The notes under the pieces were generated by a model, which worked only from the letters and a program-made list of their open reading frames with translations, ran no database searches and was not told the origin of the DNA. Shown one piece after another: positions 24,226 to 32,343 of a stretch of 64,000 nt of DNA. The stretch is from assembly GCA_000752035.1 (NCBI GenBank), contig CCFE01000024.1, positions 372,001 to 436,000 of the forward strand, written 5' to 3'. The position numbers and the translations under genes are program-made. Positions within the stretch are counted from its first letter, which is position 1; every line of letters begins with the position of its first letter. Origin of the DNA: Bacillus rubiinfantis. Lineage in GTDB: Bacteria; Bacillota; Bacilli; Bacillales; Cytobacillaceae.

Positions 24226-24969
24226 ATGATGAAAATTGATATTATCGGCGATATTCACGGTTGCTTTCAAGAATTCATTGAACTTACTTTACGTCTTGGC
24301 TATCGCTGGGAAGATGGTATACCGCTTCATCGGGAAAATCGTATTCTTGGCTTTGTTGGTGATTTAACCGACCGTGGCCCAAACTCCTTGAAGGTTATTG
24401 AAGTTGTTTGGGAACTGGTCATAGCGAGGAACCAAGCCATTTATACACCGGGTAATCATTGTAATAAATTATATCGGTACTTTTTAGGCAATAAGGTACA
24501 GGTCACCCATGGACTTGAAACAACTGTAGCGGAATACGAATCATTAAATAAGGCTGATCGCCAATCCGTTCGTCAAAAATTTATTAAGCTATACGAGCAA
24601 GCACCGCTTTATGCTGTGATAGATGATAATAAACTTATCATCGCTCATGCCGGTATCAAGCAAGAATTTATTGGCAAGCACCACCATAAAGTGAAAGAAT
24701 TTGTCCTTTACGGGGATATTACGGGAGAAAAACATCCTGATAGGACACCCGTAAGGAGAGATTGGGCAAAACACTATCAGGGCCCTGCTTGTATTGTCTA
24801 CGGACATACGCCCGTAAAAGAACCAAGGATGATAAATAACACATACAATATTGATACAGGTGCTGTCTTTGGGGGCAAGCTGACCGCCCTAAGATACCCT
24901 GAAAAAGAATTGATATCGGTTCCATCAACTATGCCATATATAAGCGAGAAATTTAAATCTTTTACCTAA
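24226..24969 (+). CDS. prpE: Bis(5'-nucleosyl)-tetraphosphatase PrpE
   Basis: 247-aa metallophosphatase of the PPP superfamily. The metal motifs GDIHG (8-12), GDLTDRG and GNHCNK are intact, with later metal ligands in IIAHAGIK and VYGHTPVKEP. B. subtilis PrpE hydrolyses Ap4A and dephosphorylates tyrosine and affects spore germination. AAAAGGTGAAGC places the start at the first of two ATGs (24226); a longer frame into the antiporter gene is not real. Confidence 0.93.
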   Translation: MMKIDIIGDIHGCFQEFIELTLRLGYRWEDGIPLHRENRILGFVGDLTDRGPNSLKVIEVVWELVIARNQAIYTPGNHCNKLYRYFLGNKVQVTHGLETTVAEYESLNKADRQSVRQKFIKLYEQAPLYAVIDDNKLIIAHAGIKQEFIGKHHHKVKEFVLYGDITGEKHPDRTPVRRDWAKHYQGPACIVYGHTPVKEPRMINNTYNIDTGAVFGGKLTALRYPEKELISVPSTMPYISEKFKSFT

Positions 24970-25004
24970 CAAATACAAGCTCTGATTTTCTATGGTGAAG
25001 CAAT

Positions 25005-25030
25005 GAGGCTGACTACACCTAGTCAGCCTC
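25005..25030. other. Hairpin between convergent prpE and yjbO
   Basis: GAGGCTGACT/AGTCAGCCTC perfect 10-bp stem, loop of 6, no T run on either strand. It includes the end of yjbO. Possible weak bidirectional terminator. Confidence 0.55.
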
Positions 25031-25918
25031 GATAACTTGTTTCATATCATCTGGGAGCGGGGCCGTAAACATCATGTCCTGTCGTAAAAACGGGTGGCAA
25101 AAATGAATCTTCTTACAATGAAGAGCTTGTCTATGAATGGTTTTCGTAACAGGCCCTCCATATAAATCATCGCCAATCAGTGGATGACCAAGATGGGCCA
25201 TATGAACCCGAATTTGATGGGTGCGGCCCGTCTCCAGTGTCAACTCTATATAGGAAAAGGTATGATATTTTTTAATAACCCGGTAGTGGGTACAAGCATA
25301 TTGTCCGTCTTCACGTACCATACGTTCAATAATGCTATCTCCTTTGCGGCCAATGGGGGCCGTAATTACTCCGCTTTTATGAGCTGGAATTCCCTTGACC
25401 AGTGCCTCATACGTACGATTAACTTCACCTTTTCGCTGCATTAGACTAAATAAATGATGAACATGACGATGCTTAGCAACCAAAACAATCCCGGATGTAT
25501 TGCGGTCCAAACGGGTCACAATATGAGGTGCTGCCGTCCAGCCTAACCGTTCATAATAACCGACAAGTGCATTTGCTAAGCTCCCCCTTGGATGCTCTCG
25601 AGATGGGATCGTACTCATTCCTGCTGGTTTATTCACAATAAGCAGAAATTCATCTTCATATAAGATAGTTAGTGGCAGGTCTTCTCCTTTTGCCCCTGCA
25701 CTCGGCAATTCAGGAGGAAATATGACCTTTAAAGCATCCCCTGATTGAAGTTTGTACCTCACATTTTCTGTTATTCCATTAACGAGAATATTCCCGCCTT
25801 TAAATTTAATATCAGTCAATGCCGTTTTTGAAATAGCTTCATTTTTTAAAAACTCGCGAATTAATAAACCAGCATTTCTATCATCAATCAGCCACTCTAG
25901 TTGAAACTGAGATGTCAT
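25019..25918 (-). CDS. yjbO: RluA-family 23S/other RNA pseudouridine synthase (YjbO)
   Basis: 299 aa. The N-terminal region resembles an S4-like domain (about 15-70). The catalytic domain has the RluA motif TRLDRNTSGIVLVAKH with the nucleophilic Asp, and the conserved TGRTHQIRVHMAHLGHPLIGDDLYG. It corresponds in context to B. subtilis yjbO, encoded just downstream of the NAD kinase gene. The modified nucleotide is not identified. It is 11 bp from ppnKA and part of the relQ-ppnKA-yjbO operon. Confidence 0.92.
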   Translation of the reverse strand: MTSQFQLEWLIDDRNAGLLIREFLKNEAISKTALTDIKFKGGNILVNGITENVRYKLQSGDALKVIFPPELPSAGAKGEDLPLTILYEDEFLLIVNKPAGMSTIPSREHPRGSLANALVGYYERLGWTAAPHIVTRLDRNTSGIVLVAKHRHVHHLFSLMQRKGEVNRTYEALVKGIPAHKSGVITAPIGRKGDSIIERMVREDGQYACTHYRVIKKYHTFSYIELTLETGRTHQIRVHMAHLGHPLIGDDLYGGPVTKTIHRQALHCKKIHFCHPFLRQDMMFTAPLPDDMKQVIEAD

Positions 25919-25929
25919 GTTACCCTCCG

Positions 25930-26724
25930 TTAATCTGAAATAAATGAATCATGGACGCGTTTCCAGAAAGGGAACGGTCTAAAGCGAGCAAAGCGAATTT
26001 TCTCTTCTGGTACCCTAAACTGTATCGACTTCACATCCTTGTGAAGCAATGTCAGATGATCAATGGTAACTTGGAAATCAGACCGATTAACTGGCTTAAG
26101 CATACATGTATGATGTGCAGGAAGAATAAGCGGTGAGCCAACTGTTCTGAACACCTTATTATTAATTGATGCCATCTCAGCAATCTGAATAGCCGAGAGG
26201 GACGGATGAATGATTGCCCCACCTAAAGCCTTATTATAGGCGGTACTTCCAGACGGTGTTGAGACGCACAATCCATCGCCGCGAAAACGTTCAAAATGCT
26301 GACCACGTATTTCTACATCTATAACGAGTGTCCCTTCGACACTCTTTACAGTTGATTCATTTAAAGCTAAATATCTTGATTCCTTTCCAGCATGTTCATA
26401 ACGGATAATTACTTCAAGTAGTGGATACTCCACTACTTGATATGGTGTTTTCGCAATAGCAATCACCAGCTTTTCAATTTCCTCAGGCAGCCAATCAGCA
26501 TAAAAGCCAAGGTGTCCAGTGTGAATTCCAACAAAAGCTGTTTTGCTTAAACGGCTGCTATAACGATGAAATGCATATAATAATGTTCCATCGCCACCAA
26601 TCGAAACAACAATATCTGGCTGATCTTCATCATATGTTAGATCAAAGTCTAGTAAATACGTCCTGATTTTATGCATCAATGTATTGGATTTTTGATCTCC
26701 CTTTGACGTTATCGCAAATTTCAT
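25930..26724 (-). CDS. ppnKA: NAD kinase
   Basis: Phosphorylates NAD to NADP. 264 aa with the GGDGTLL motif (about 49-55), HTGHLGFYADW, and the nucleotide motif TPSGSTAYNKALGGAIIHP. It corresponds to B. subtilis NadF (PpnKA, YjbN), the main NAD kinase. GAGGAGAATTAAC precedes the ATG. It is the middle gene of the relQ-ppnKA-yjbO operon, the gene order conserved across Bacillaceae. Confidence 0.95.
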   Translation of the reverse strand: MKFAITSKGDQKSNTLMHKIRTYLLDFDLTYDEDQPDIVVSIGGDGTLLYAFHRYSSRLSKTAFVGIHTGHLGFYADWLPEEIEKLVIAIAKTPYQVVEYPLLEVIIRYEHAGKESRYLALNESTVKSVEGTLVIDVEIRGQHFERFRGDGLCVSTPSGSTAYNKALGGAIIHPSLSAIQIAEMASINNKVFRTVGSPLILPAHHTCMLKPVNRSDFQVTIDHLTLLHKDVKSIQFRVPEEKIRFARFRPFPFWKRVHDSFISD

Positions 26725-26765
26725 GTTAATTCTCCTCAGTAGGATATACTTTTTTAAACACTTAC

Positions 26766-27413
26766 TTATGCTTTATTGTTTTTTTCCTGCTGCTTTAATT
26801 CTTTATTTCTAGTAAAGTAGGCTTGTGCTTCTTGTATTTCTCCACGAATTAATGACATTTCCTCATCAAGCCGAAAAGCCGCTTCTGCCGCCCGTTTGAG
26901 CCGTATTTGGATATCGGAGGGAAAATCCCCCTTATATTTATAATTGAGTGAATGCTCAATCGTAGCCCAAAAATTCATTGCCAGTGTCCTAATTTGAATT
27001 TCTGCCAATATATTCTTTTCACCATATATCGTCTGGACCGGGTATTGAATCACGACATGATAAGATCGGTAGCCACTTGTTTTTTTATGGGAAATATAAT
27101 CTCTCTCCTCGATAATTTTAAAATCATTCCGGTTTCTTAACAGGCCGACAACAAGATGAATATCCTCGACAAACTGGCACATAATTCTTAAACCAGCAAT
27201 ATCCTGAATTTTTTCTTCCAATTGGTCAAGTGGAATTCCCTTTTGATTAGCTTTATCTAAAATACTAGCAATTGGCTTGACTCTTCCTGTTACAAATTCA
27301 ATAGGTGAATGGCTTGAGTCAAGATCAAATTGCGTTCTCATGCCTCTTAATTTTATCTTCAGCTCATCTACTGCCTGCTTGTACGGGGCTAAAAATTGTT
27401 CCAAGTCCTTCAT
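26766..27413 (-). CDS. relQ: Small alarmone synthetase RelQ (YjbM)
   Basis: 215-aa single-domain GTP pyrophosphokinase that makes (p)ppGpp or pppGpp-like alarmones. The synthetase motifs are visible: FVTGRVKPIASILDKANQK, DIAGLRIMCQFVEDIH, SGYRSYHVVIQYPV, AEIQIRTLAMNFWATIEHSLNYK. There is no hydrolase, TGS or ACT domain, hence the SAS1 class. The gene carries a GAGGTGG ribosome binding site. It is encoded directly before NAD kinase as in B. subtilis yjbM-yjbN. Confidence 0.94.
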   Translation of the reverse strand: MKDLEQFLAPYKQAVDELKIKLRGMRTQFDLDSSHSPIEFVTGRVKPIASILDKANQKGIPLDQLEEKIQDIAGLRIMCQFVEDIHLVVGLLRNRNDFKIIEERDYISHKKTSGYRSYHVVIQYPVQTIYGEKNILAEIQIRTLAMNFWATIEHSLNYKYKGDFPSDIQIRLKRAAEAAFRLDEEMSLIRGEIQEAQAYFTRNKELKQQEKNNKA

Positions 27414-27432
27414 GATACCACCTCGATGTCAA

Positions 27433-27795
27433 TCAATTAAAAATTTCTTCTACCTTGGCCACCATATCATTACCATAATTACTGTTTCCCTTTATATTAC
27501 TGATGATATAGTCTAACTCATCTTGAAAATTTACTAATTCGATTGATTGGTCAGGACCGGTCAGCCAAACAGATAAGGATGTATCTAGCGCAGTCTTTAT
27601 TTCTAGCCAAGTATGTTCAGGTATAACAATATATGTATAATCATCCTTGTCTTCCATAAGATACACAAAGGAGTATTGTTCTGAATCTACGAGTATTTGC
27701 CCCCCTGGTTTTAATCCTTGGAGCGGTTCAGATATTTCTAATCGAAGCTTCGTATCGGTTATACTTGCAGTTGAGACAATAATTTTTTGCTTCAT
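27433..27795 (-). CDS. yjbL: UPF0738 family protein YjbL
   Basis: 120-aa protein of unknown function matching YjbL (UPF0738) in length, location and sequence character: a beta-rich N-terminus (KIIVSTASITDTKLRLEIS), an acidic middle (YLMEDKDDYTYIVIPEHTW), and a helical C-terminus. It lies 19 bp upstream of relQ on the same strand and may be co-transcribed. It is divergent from yjbK. No domain of known function seen. Confidence 0.85.
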   Translation of the reverse strand: MKQKIIVSTASITDTKLRLEISEPLQGLKPGGQILVDSEQYSFVYLMEDKDDYTYIVIPEHTWLEIKTALDTSLSVWLTGPDQSIELVNFQDELDYIISNIKGNSNYGNDMVAKVEEIFN

Positions 27796-27885
27796 CTTGT
27801 TCCCCCCATTCTCTAAACATCCTTATTTTAACATAACTGAAGCAATTCCCCCAAAGAATTGCGGCAGCGAAAGGTTTGATAATAC

Positions 27886-28491
27886 ATGACAGAAAATCTA
27901 GAAATCGAATTTAAAAATATGCTGACAAAGGAAGAATATGAACTTCTTTTTAAAGAATTCGCTATTGACGAGACACAAGTTTTCACACAGGAAAACCACT
28001 ACTTCGATACAGTCGATTTTTCATTAAAAAATTTGGGCTCTGCATTGCGAATCAGAAAAAAAGGAAATCAATTTGAAATGACATTGAAACAGCCTGTTGC
28101 TATCGGTCTACTCGAAACTAATCAGCTATTAAATGAGACAGAAGCCAGCCAGGCTATTCAGTACAATAGACTTCCCGAAGGAGAAATCAAAGAGATTTTA
28201 GCAGAAAAGGGGATTTCTTATTCATCTTTATCCTATTTCGGGTCACTAGTAACAAATCGTGTTGAACGCAGTTATAAAGAGGGACTACTTGTGCTTGACC
28301 ATAGTCTATATTTACGTAAAGAAGACTTTGAATTGGAATATGAGGTTACTGATTTTGAAATTGGTAAGGAAAGGTTTCAGCATCTGCTTAAGCAGTTTGG
28401 GATTCCAGAACGCCGTACAGAAAATAAAATTCAACGCTTTTATCATGAAAAATATAAGCAAAAAGCTGATAAGGATGATAATGGCAGGTAA
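27886..28491 (+). CDS. yjbK: CYTH-domain protein YjbK
   Basis: 201 aa. It starts with the CYTH motif EIEFK and has alternating charged strands (ALRIRKKGNQFEMTLKQP, TNRVERSYKEGLLVLDHSLYL, FELEYEVTDFEIG), forming a triphosphate tunnel metalloenzyme fold. Such proteins hydrolyse triphosphates or bind cyclic nucleotide precursors. B. subtilis YjbK has the same position beside yjbL and the truncated haemoglobin gene. AAAGG is 11 bases before the ATG. Confidence 0.9.
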   Translation: MTENLEIEFKNMLTKEEYELLFKEFAIDETQVFTQENHYFDTVDFSLKNLGSALRIRKKGNQFEMTLKQPVAIGLLETNQLLNETEASQAIQYNRLPEGEIKEILAEKGISYSSLSYFGSLVTNRVERSYKEGLLVLDHSLYLRKEDFELEYEVTDFEIGKERFQHLLKQFGIPERRTENKIQRFYHEKYKQKADKDDNGR

Positions 28492-28517
28492 TCATGATTA
28501 AATCCAGTCTTATTAAA

Positions 28518-28545
28518 TTGTAATACCCTAATAATGGGATTACAA
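28518..28545 (+). other. Hairpin downstream of yjbK
   Basis: TTGTAATACCC/GGGATTACAA, one bulged base, loop TAATAAT. No T tract. It lies 26 bp after yjbK and upstream of the yjbI promoter. Confidence 0.5.
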
Positions 28546-28565
28546 CGATTCTCAAAGCAATTCAT

Positions 28566-28594
28566 TTGTGATATGAAATAGGCATTGTTACAAT
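28566..28594 (+). promoter_or_regulatory. Sigma-A promoter for yjbI-spxH
   Basis: TTGTGA, 17 bases, TACAAT; 34 bp upstream of the yjbI ATG. Confidence 0.65.
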
Positions 28595-28627
28595 AAACTT
28601 ACAAAAGAACAAAAAGGAGTTGTCAAC

Positions 28628-29041
28628 ATGATCAAGGATCAGTTAACACCATTCGAGGTCATGGGGGAAAAAACCCTTTATCAATTAGTCGACTATTTCT
28701 ATGACCTTGTTGCACAACATCCTGATCTCGCTCCAATATTCCCGAATGATTTCACAGAAATTGCCCGTAAGCAGAAGCAATTCTTAACTCAGTATTTAGG
28801 TGGGCCACCTCTATACACAAATGAGCATGGCCATCCAATGATGCGAGCCCGGCACCTGCCACATCCAGTTACCCCTAAAAGGGCCAAGGCATGGCTCTCA
28901 TGTATGAGCCAAGCTATGGATCAAGTTGGTCTAACAGGGGCAATTCGCGATGAATTTTACTCCCGTCTGTATTTGACTGCTCAACATATGATTAATACCC
29001 CAGATTTGGGTGAAGAAAATGATGGTGACATTTGTGAATAG
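28628..29041 (+). CDS. yjbI: Truncated haemoglobin, group II (YjbI)
   Basis: 137-aa 2-on-2 globin (trHbO). Visible are the helix B/C region (LYQLVDYFYDLVAQHPDLAPIFP), the KQKQFLTQYLGGPPLYTNEHGHP region with the group II pattern, proximal H76 in MMRARHLPHPV, and Trp of RAKAWLSCM. Group II globins bind O2 with high affinity; B. subtilis YjbI is linked to peroxide protection. RBS AAAGGAG. It overlaps the spxH gene downstream, so the two are translationally coupled. Confidence 0.93.
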   Translation: MIKDQLTPFEVMGEKTLYQLVDYFYDLVAQHPDLAPIFPNDFTEIARKQKQFLTQYLGGPPLYTNEHGHPMMRARHLPHPVTPKRAKAWLSCMSQAMDQVGLTGAIRDEFYSRLYLTAQHMINTPDLGEENDGDICE

Positions 29042-29903
29042 CTCGTGGTATCCTGGCACAAAAAAGAATTGCTATGCCCATGATAAAAAGCCAATAGAAA
29101 TATATATGTTTATTGATCCATTATGTCCTGAATGCTGGGCACTTGAACCGATTATAAAAAAACTACAAATTGAATATGGCCGTTACTTTGCAATAAAGCA
29201 TGTTTTAAGCGGCCGTTTGGCAAATTTAAATGTAAGCAGCAAAAAAAATTATGAAAATCTGGCTAAAGTTTGGGAAAAAACTGCGAGCAGGTCGGGAATG
29301 TCATGTGATGGGACATTATGGCTTGAAAATCCCGTTGATGCTCCATATAACGTTTCGCTCGCTCTAAAAGCAGCTGAGCTACAGGGGAGACGGGCAGGAA
29401 ATCGATTCTTACGCAGAATCCAAGAGGTTGTATTCTTGGAAAAACAAAATATTTCCGATATCAGTGTGCTAAAAGAGTGTGCCCTTGATGCAGGTCTTGA
29501 TGTTGAAGAGTTTGTCAGTGATATGCACTCTGAAAGTGCAGCAAAAGCCTTACAATGTGATTTAAAAATTACAAATGAAATGGATGTAACTGAAATACCT
29601 ACACTTGTTTTTTTTAATGAAAATGTTGAAGATGAAGGAATAAAGATAACTGGGTCATATCCATATGACATATATGTGCAAATTCTAGAAGAAATGCTTT
29701 CTGAGAAACCAGAAAAAGCGGCTCCTCCTCCACTTGAGATTTTTTTAAAACTTTTTAAGTTTGTCGCTTCAAAAGAAATCGCAGTTGTTTACAACAAGCC
29801 AATTACACAAATTGAAAAGGAACTGAAAAAATTGCTATTAAAACAAGTAGTAGAACAGGTTCCGGCAAAGTATGGAACATTTTGGAGATATATTGATGAA
29901 TAA
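29019..29903 (+). CDS. spxH: ClpXP adaptor SpxH (YjbH)
   Basis: DsbA-like thioredoxin-fold protein that binds Spx and speeds its degradation by ClpXP. The N-terminal motif D-P-L-C-P-E-C-W at about 31-38 is the conserved CPxC site. A helical insertion (about 100-170) follows, then the cis-Pro region VTEIPTLVFFN, and a C-terminal tail not found in DsbA. The start is ambiguous between GTG 29010 and ATGs at 29019 and 29022, all inside yjbI; GGGTGAAG favours an ATG. The gene is followed by two hairpin terminators. Its partner spxA lies 6 kb away in this window. Confidence 0.93.
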   Translation: MMVTFVNSSWYPGTKKNCYAHDKKPIEIYMFIDPLCPECWALEPIIKKLQIEYGRYFAIKHVLSGRLANLNVSSKKNYENLAKVWEKTASRSGMSCDGTLWLENPVDAPYNVSLALKAAELQGRRAGNRFLRRIQEVVFLEKQNISDISVLKECALDAGLDVEEFVSDMHSESAAKALQCDLKITNEMDVTEIPTLVFFNENVEDEGIKITGSYPYDIYVQILEEMLSEKPEKAAPPPLEIFLKLFKFVASKEIAVVYNKPITQIEKELKKLLLKQVVEQVPAKYGTFWRYIDE

Positions 29904-29911
29904 AGATTATT

Positions 29912-29933
29912 GTCGGTCTCTGACCGACTTTCT
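29912..29933 (+). terminator. Hairpin 1 after spxH
   Basis: GTCGGT/ACCGAC stem (29912-29917, 29923-29928) followed by TTTCTTT. Confidence 0.7.
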
Positions 29934-29944
29934 TTATAGACAGA

Positions 29945-29984
29945 AAAATACCTTGCAGTCTATACTGCAAGGTATTTTCTCTAT
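29945..29984 (+). terminator. Hairpin 2 after spxH
   Basis: Perfect 14-bp stem AAAATACCTTGCAG/CTGCAAGGTATTTT (29945-29958, 29965-29978), loop of 6, then CTCT. Confidence 0.85.
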
Positions 29985-30102
29985 AAATACGAACAAAGGG
30001 GATGGGAGAAATTTTTCACGGTCAAACAAAGGGGTATATGTTTGTTGGTGATCAACTTCACGTTCATAATATATCATGTAGAAAAACTAATAACAATAAG
30101 TA

Positions 30103-30118
30103 TGTGCTTCATTTCACA
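30103..30118 (+). promoter_or_regulatory. Fnr/Crp-like box upstream of the 57-aa membrane peptide
   Basis: TGTGC-TTCATT-TCACA: one base from the Fnr consensus TGTGA-N6-TCACA. Its centre is about 64 bp upstream of the transcription start predicted from the next promoter. Confidence 0.4.
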
Positions 30119-30139
30119 TATTTGTCAAAATATCATAAT

Positions 30140-30168
30140 TTCACAAATTGGACAATAGACATGATAAT
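30140..30168 (+). promoter_or_regulatory. Promoter for the 57-aa membrane peptide
   Basis: TTCACA, 17 bases, GATAAT. Confidence 0.5.
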
Positions 30169-30204
30169 AGGTAGATAATCTCACTAAAAGGTGGAATTAC
30201 AGTC

Positions 30205-30378
30205 ATGAAGAAGTTCAGATATCTCATCATGATTTGCTTTTTTGTCTGTGCGTTTTTCCTTCAAATCCTGGCACTCTTAAAAATCTTCTCATTATGGTTT
30301 AGTATTCCGCTCTTATTTCTCTCCATTCTGGCGCCATTGTTTTTCATTAATGAAAACAAACGATTTAAAGGATTTTAG
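30205..30378 (+). CDS. Small membrane protein, 57 aa
   Basis: MKKFRYLIMICFFVCAFF, LQILALLKIFSLWFSI, then PLLFLSILAPLFFI and a charged tail NENKRFKGF. Two membrane helices are likely. AAAGGTGG is 11 bases before the ATG. It is too short for many gene finders. It ends at a hairpin shared with pepF. It is preceded by a promoter-like sequence and an Fnr-like box. I do not recognise a family; function unknown. Confidence 0.7.
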   Translation: MKKFRYLIMICFFVCAFFLQILALLKIFSLWFSIPLLFLSILAPLFFINENKRFKGF

Positions 30379-30402
30379 GGCTGGTGAAAAACACACCAGC
30401 CC
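30378..30402. other. Hairpin between the 57-aa gene and pepF
   Basis: Perfect GGGCTGGTG/CACCAGCCC with a 7-nt loop, no T run. It starts at the last base of the TAG stop. Confidence 0.6.
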
Positions 30403-30408
30403 CACTAG

Positions 30409-32229
30409 TTATGCCTGTAAAAGCTGCTCCAGTTCTCCTAGTTTTTCCTCAAATACCTTAAGAGCATTCTTTATTGGTTCTGGGCTAGTCATATCAACCC
30501 CAGCCTTCTTTAACACTTCAATCGGATAATCAGAACTACCTGCGCTTAAAAAGTCAATATACCGCTTAACTGCCGGCTCTCCTTCTTCTAAAATTTGTTT
30601 GCTTAAGGCCGTTGCCGCACTAAAACCAGTGGCATATTGATATACATAATAGTTGTAATAGAAATGTGGTATCCGCGCCCATTCTAACCCAATTTCCTCA
30701 TCAATAATAATATTTTCCTCACCGAAATATTTCTTATTTAACTCATAATAAATGCTTGTTAAAGCGTCTGCTGTTAACGCCTCATTGTTTTGTGCCTTTT
30801 GATGAATTACATGTTCAAATTCGGCGAACATTGTCTGGCGGAAGACCGTACCACGGAAACCTTCTAAATAGTGATTTAGCAAGTAAATACGCTTCTGTTC
30901 ATCATCCATTGTTTTTAATAAATAATCATTGAGCAAAGCTTCATTACAGGTAGAGGCAACTTCTGCAACAAAGATTGAATAGTTTCCATATGGATAGGGC
31001 TGAGATTTTCTCGTATAATAGCTGTGCACCGAATGACCAAATTCATGCGCCAATGTGAACAAATTATTGACGTTATCCTGCCAGTTCAAAAGAATATAAG
31101 GATTCGTCCCATACGCACCAGATGAATAGGCACCACTGCGTTTCCCTTTATTCTCATATACATCAACCCAGCGATTTTGGAATCCTTCTTCCAAGATTCT
31201 TCCGTACTCCTCCCCTAAAGGCTGCAACCCTTTTAAGACAAGGTCCTTTGCTTCTTCAAATTTAATCTCCATTTTTACATCCTTTACGAGTGGTGTATAT
31301 AAATCATACATGTGCATTTCTTTTAAGCCTAACACCTGCTTACGAAGCTGGACATAACGGTGCAATAAATGAAGATGTTCATTTACAGTATTGACTAACT
31401 GATCGTACACACTTTCGGGAATATTATTACCTGAAAGGGCTGCATGTCTTGCCGATTGATAATTTCTAACCCGTGCATAAAAATTATTCTTTTTAATATT
31501 ACCGCTTAATGTGCTTGCAAAGGTATTTTTGAAGGTTCCATACGTCTGATATACAGCTTTAAAGGCGTCGTGTCTTACACGCTGGTCTTCACTCTCTAAG
31601 AAACGAATATATCTCCCATGGGTGATTTCAACCTCTTCACCATTCTCATCCTTTATAAACGGGAATTGTATATCCGCATTGTTTAGCATCCCAAATGTAT
31701 TGCTAGAAGCGTCCATCACCTCTCCAGCCTCTGCTAACAGCGCTTCCTGCTCTGCACTTAACACATGCGGCCTCTGCAGATTAATCTCTTCAATCGCATG
31801 CTTATATAGTGCTAACTCTTGTTTTTTATTAAAAAATTCATTTACTTTGCTTTCATCTATTGAGAGTATTTCGGGAACGATAAATGCAAGAGCACTGGAT
31901 GCTTGAGAATATAAATTTTTCATTCGATCATCCAAACCTTGGTAAAAGGAATTGGTTGTGTCTTGGTCATATCTCATATGTGAATATGTATAAAGCTTAC
32001 CTAACCGTTCCAACAGTTGATCCTCAAGTTGGAGAGCTTGATAAAAAGATTCTGCGCTTTCTCCAAGTTTGCCTTCAAAACTTTTAACTGCAGGGATAAG
32101 TTCTTTAACAGCTTGAAATTCCTTTTCCCATTCCTCATCACTGGCAAATATATCTTCTAACTTCCAAGTATATTCTTTGGGGATTTCATCCCTGGTTGGA
32201 AGTGAATTACCTTTCGCTGCATTTACCAT
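30409..32229 (-). CDS. pepF: Oligoendopeptidase F
   Basis: 606-aa cytosolic M3B zinc metallopeptidase that cleaves oligopeptides of about 7-17 residues. The zinc motif HEFGH lies in TLAHEFGHSVHSYY, with the third ligand Glu about 28 residues downstream (VAEVASTCNEALL). The N-terminal PepF lid is intact. GGAGGATTAATA precedes ATG 32229; the frame extends eight codons upstream without a ribosome binding site. B. subtilis YjbG is 609 aa and occupies the same place next to yjbF/coiA. Confidence 0.94.
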   Translation of the reverse strand: MVNAAKGNSLPTRDEIPKEYTWKLEDIFASDEEWEKEFQAVKELIPAVKSFEGKLGESAESFYQALQLEDQLLERLGKLYTYSHMRYDQDTTNSFYQGLDDRMKNLYSQASSALAFIVPEILSIDESKVNEFFNKKQELALYKHAIEEINLQRPHVLSAEQEALLAEAGEVMDASSNTFGMLNNADIQFPFIKDENGEEVEITHGRYIRFLESEDQRVRHDAFKAVYQTYGTFKNTFASTLSGNIKKNNFYARVRNYQSARHAALSGNNIPESVYDQLVNTVNEHLHLLHRYVQLRKQVLGLKEMHMYDLYTPLVKDVKMEIKFEEAKDLVLKGLQPLGEEYGRILEEGFQNRWVDVYENKGKRSGAYSSGAYGTNPYILLNWQDNVNNLFTLAHEFGHSVHSYYTRKSQPYPYGNYSIFVAEVASTCNEALLNDYLLKTMDDEQKRIYLLNHYLEGFRGTVFRQTMFAEFEHVIHQKAQNNEALTADALTSIYYELNKKYFGEENIIIDEEIGLEWARIPHFYYNYYVYQYATGFSAATALSKQILEEGEPAVKRYIDFLSAGSSDYPIEVLKKAGVDMTSPEPIKNALKVFEEKLGELEQLLQA

Positions 32230-32343
32230 TATTAATCCTCCATTCTTTTTCATATATTACATACTATTCTTTTTATGAGTGGGCTTTTCCTCTTCCTGAA
32301 GATAAAATGTTTCCTCAGCTATATTATGCCCATTGAATTATTT

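Noticed and set aside
30040..30075. Short minus-strand frame starting near 30065
   Set aside because: No ribosome binding site and lies between terminators and a promoter region.
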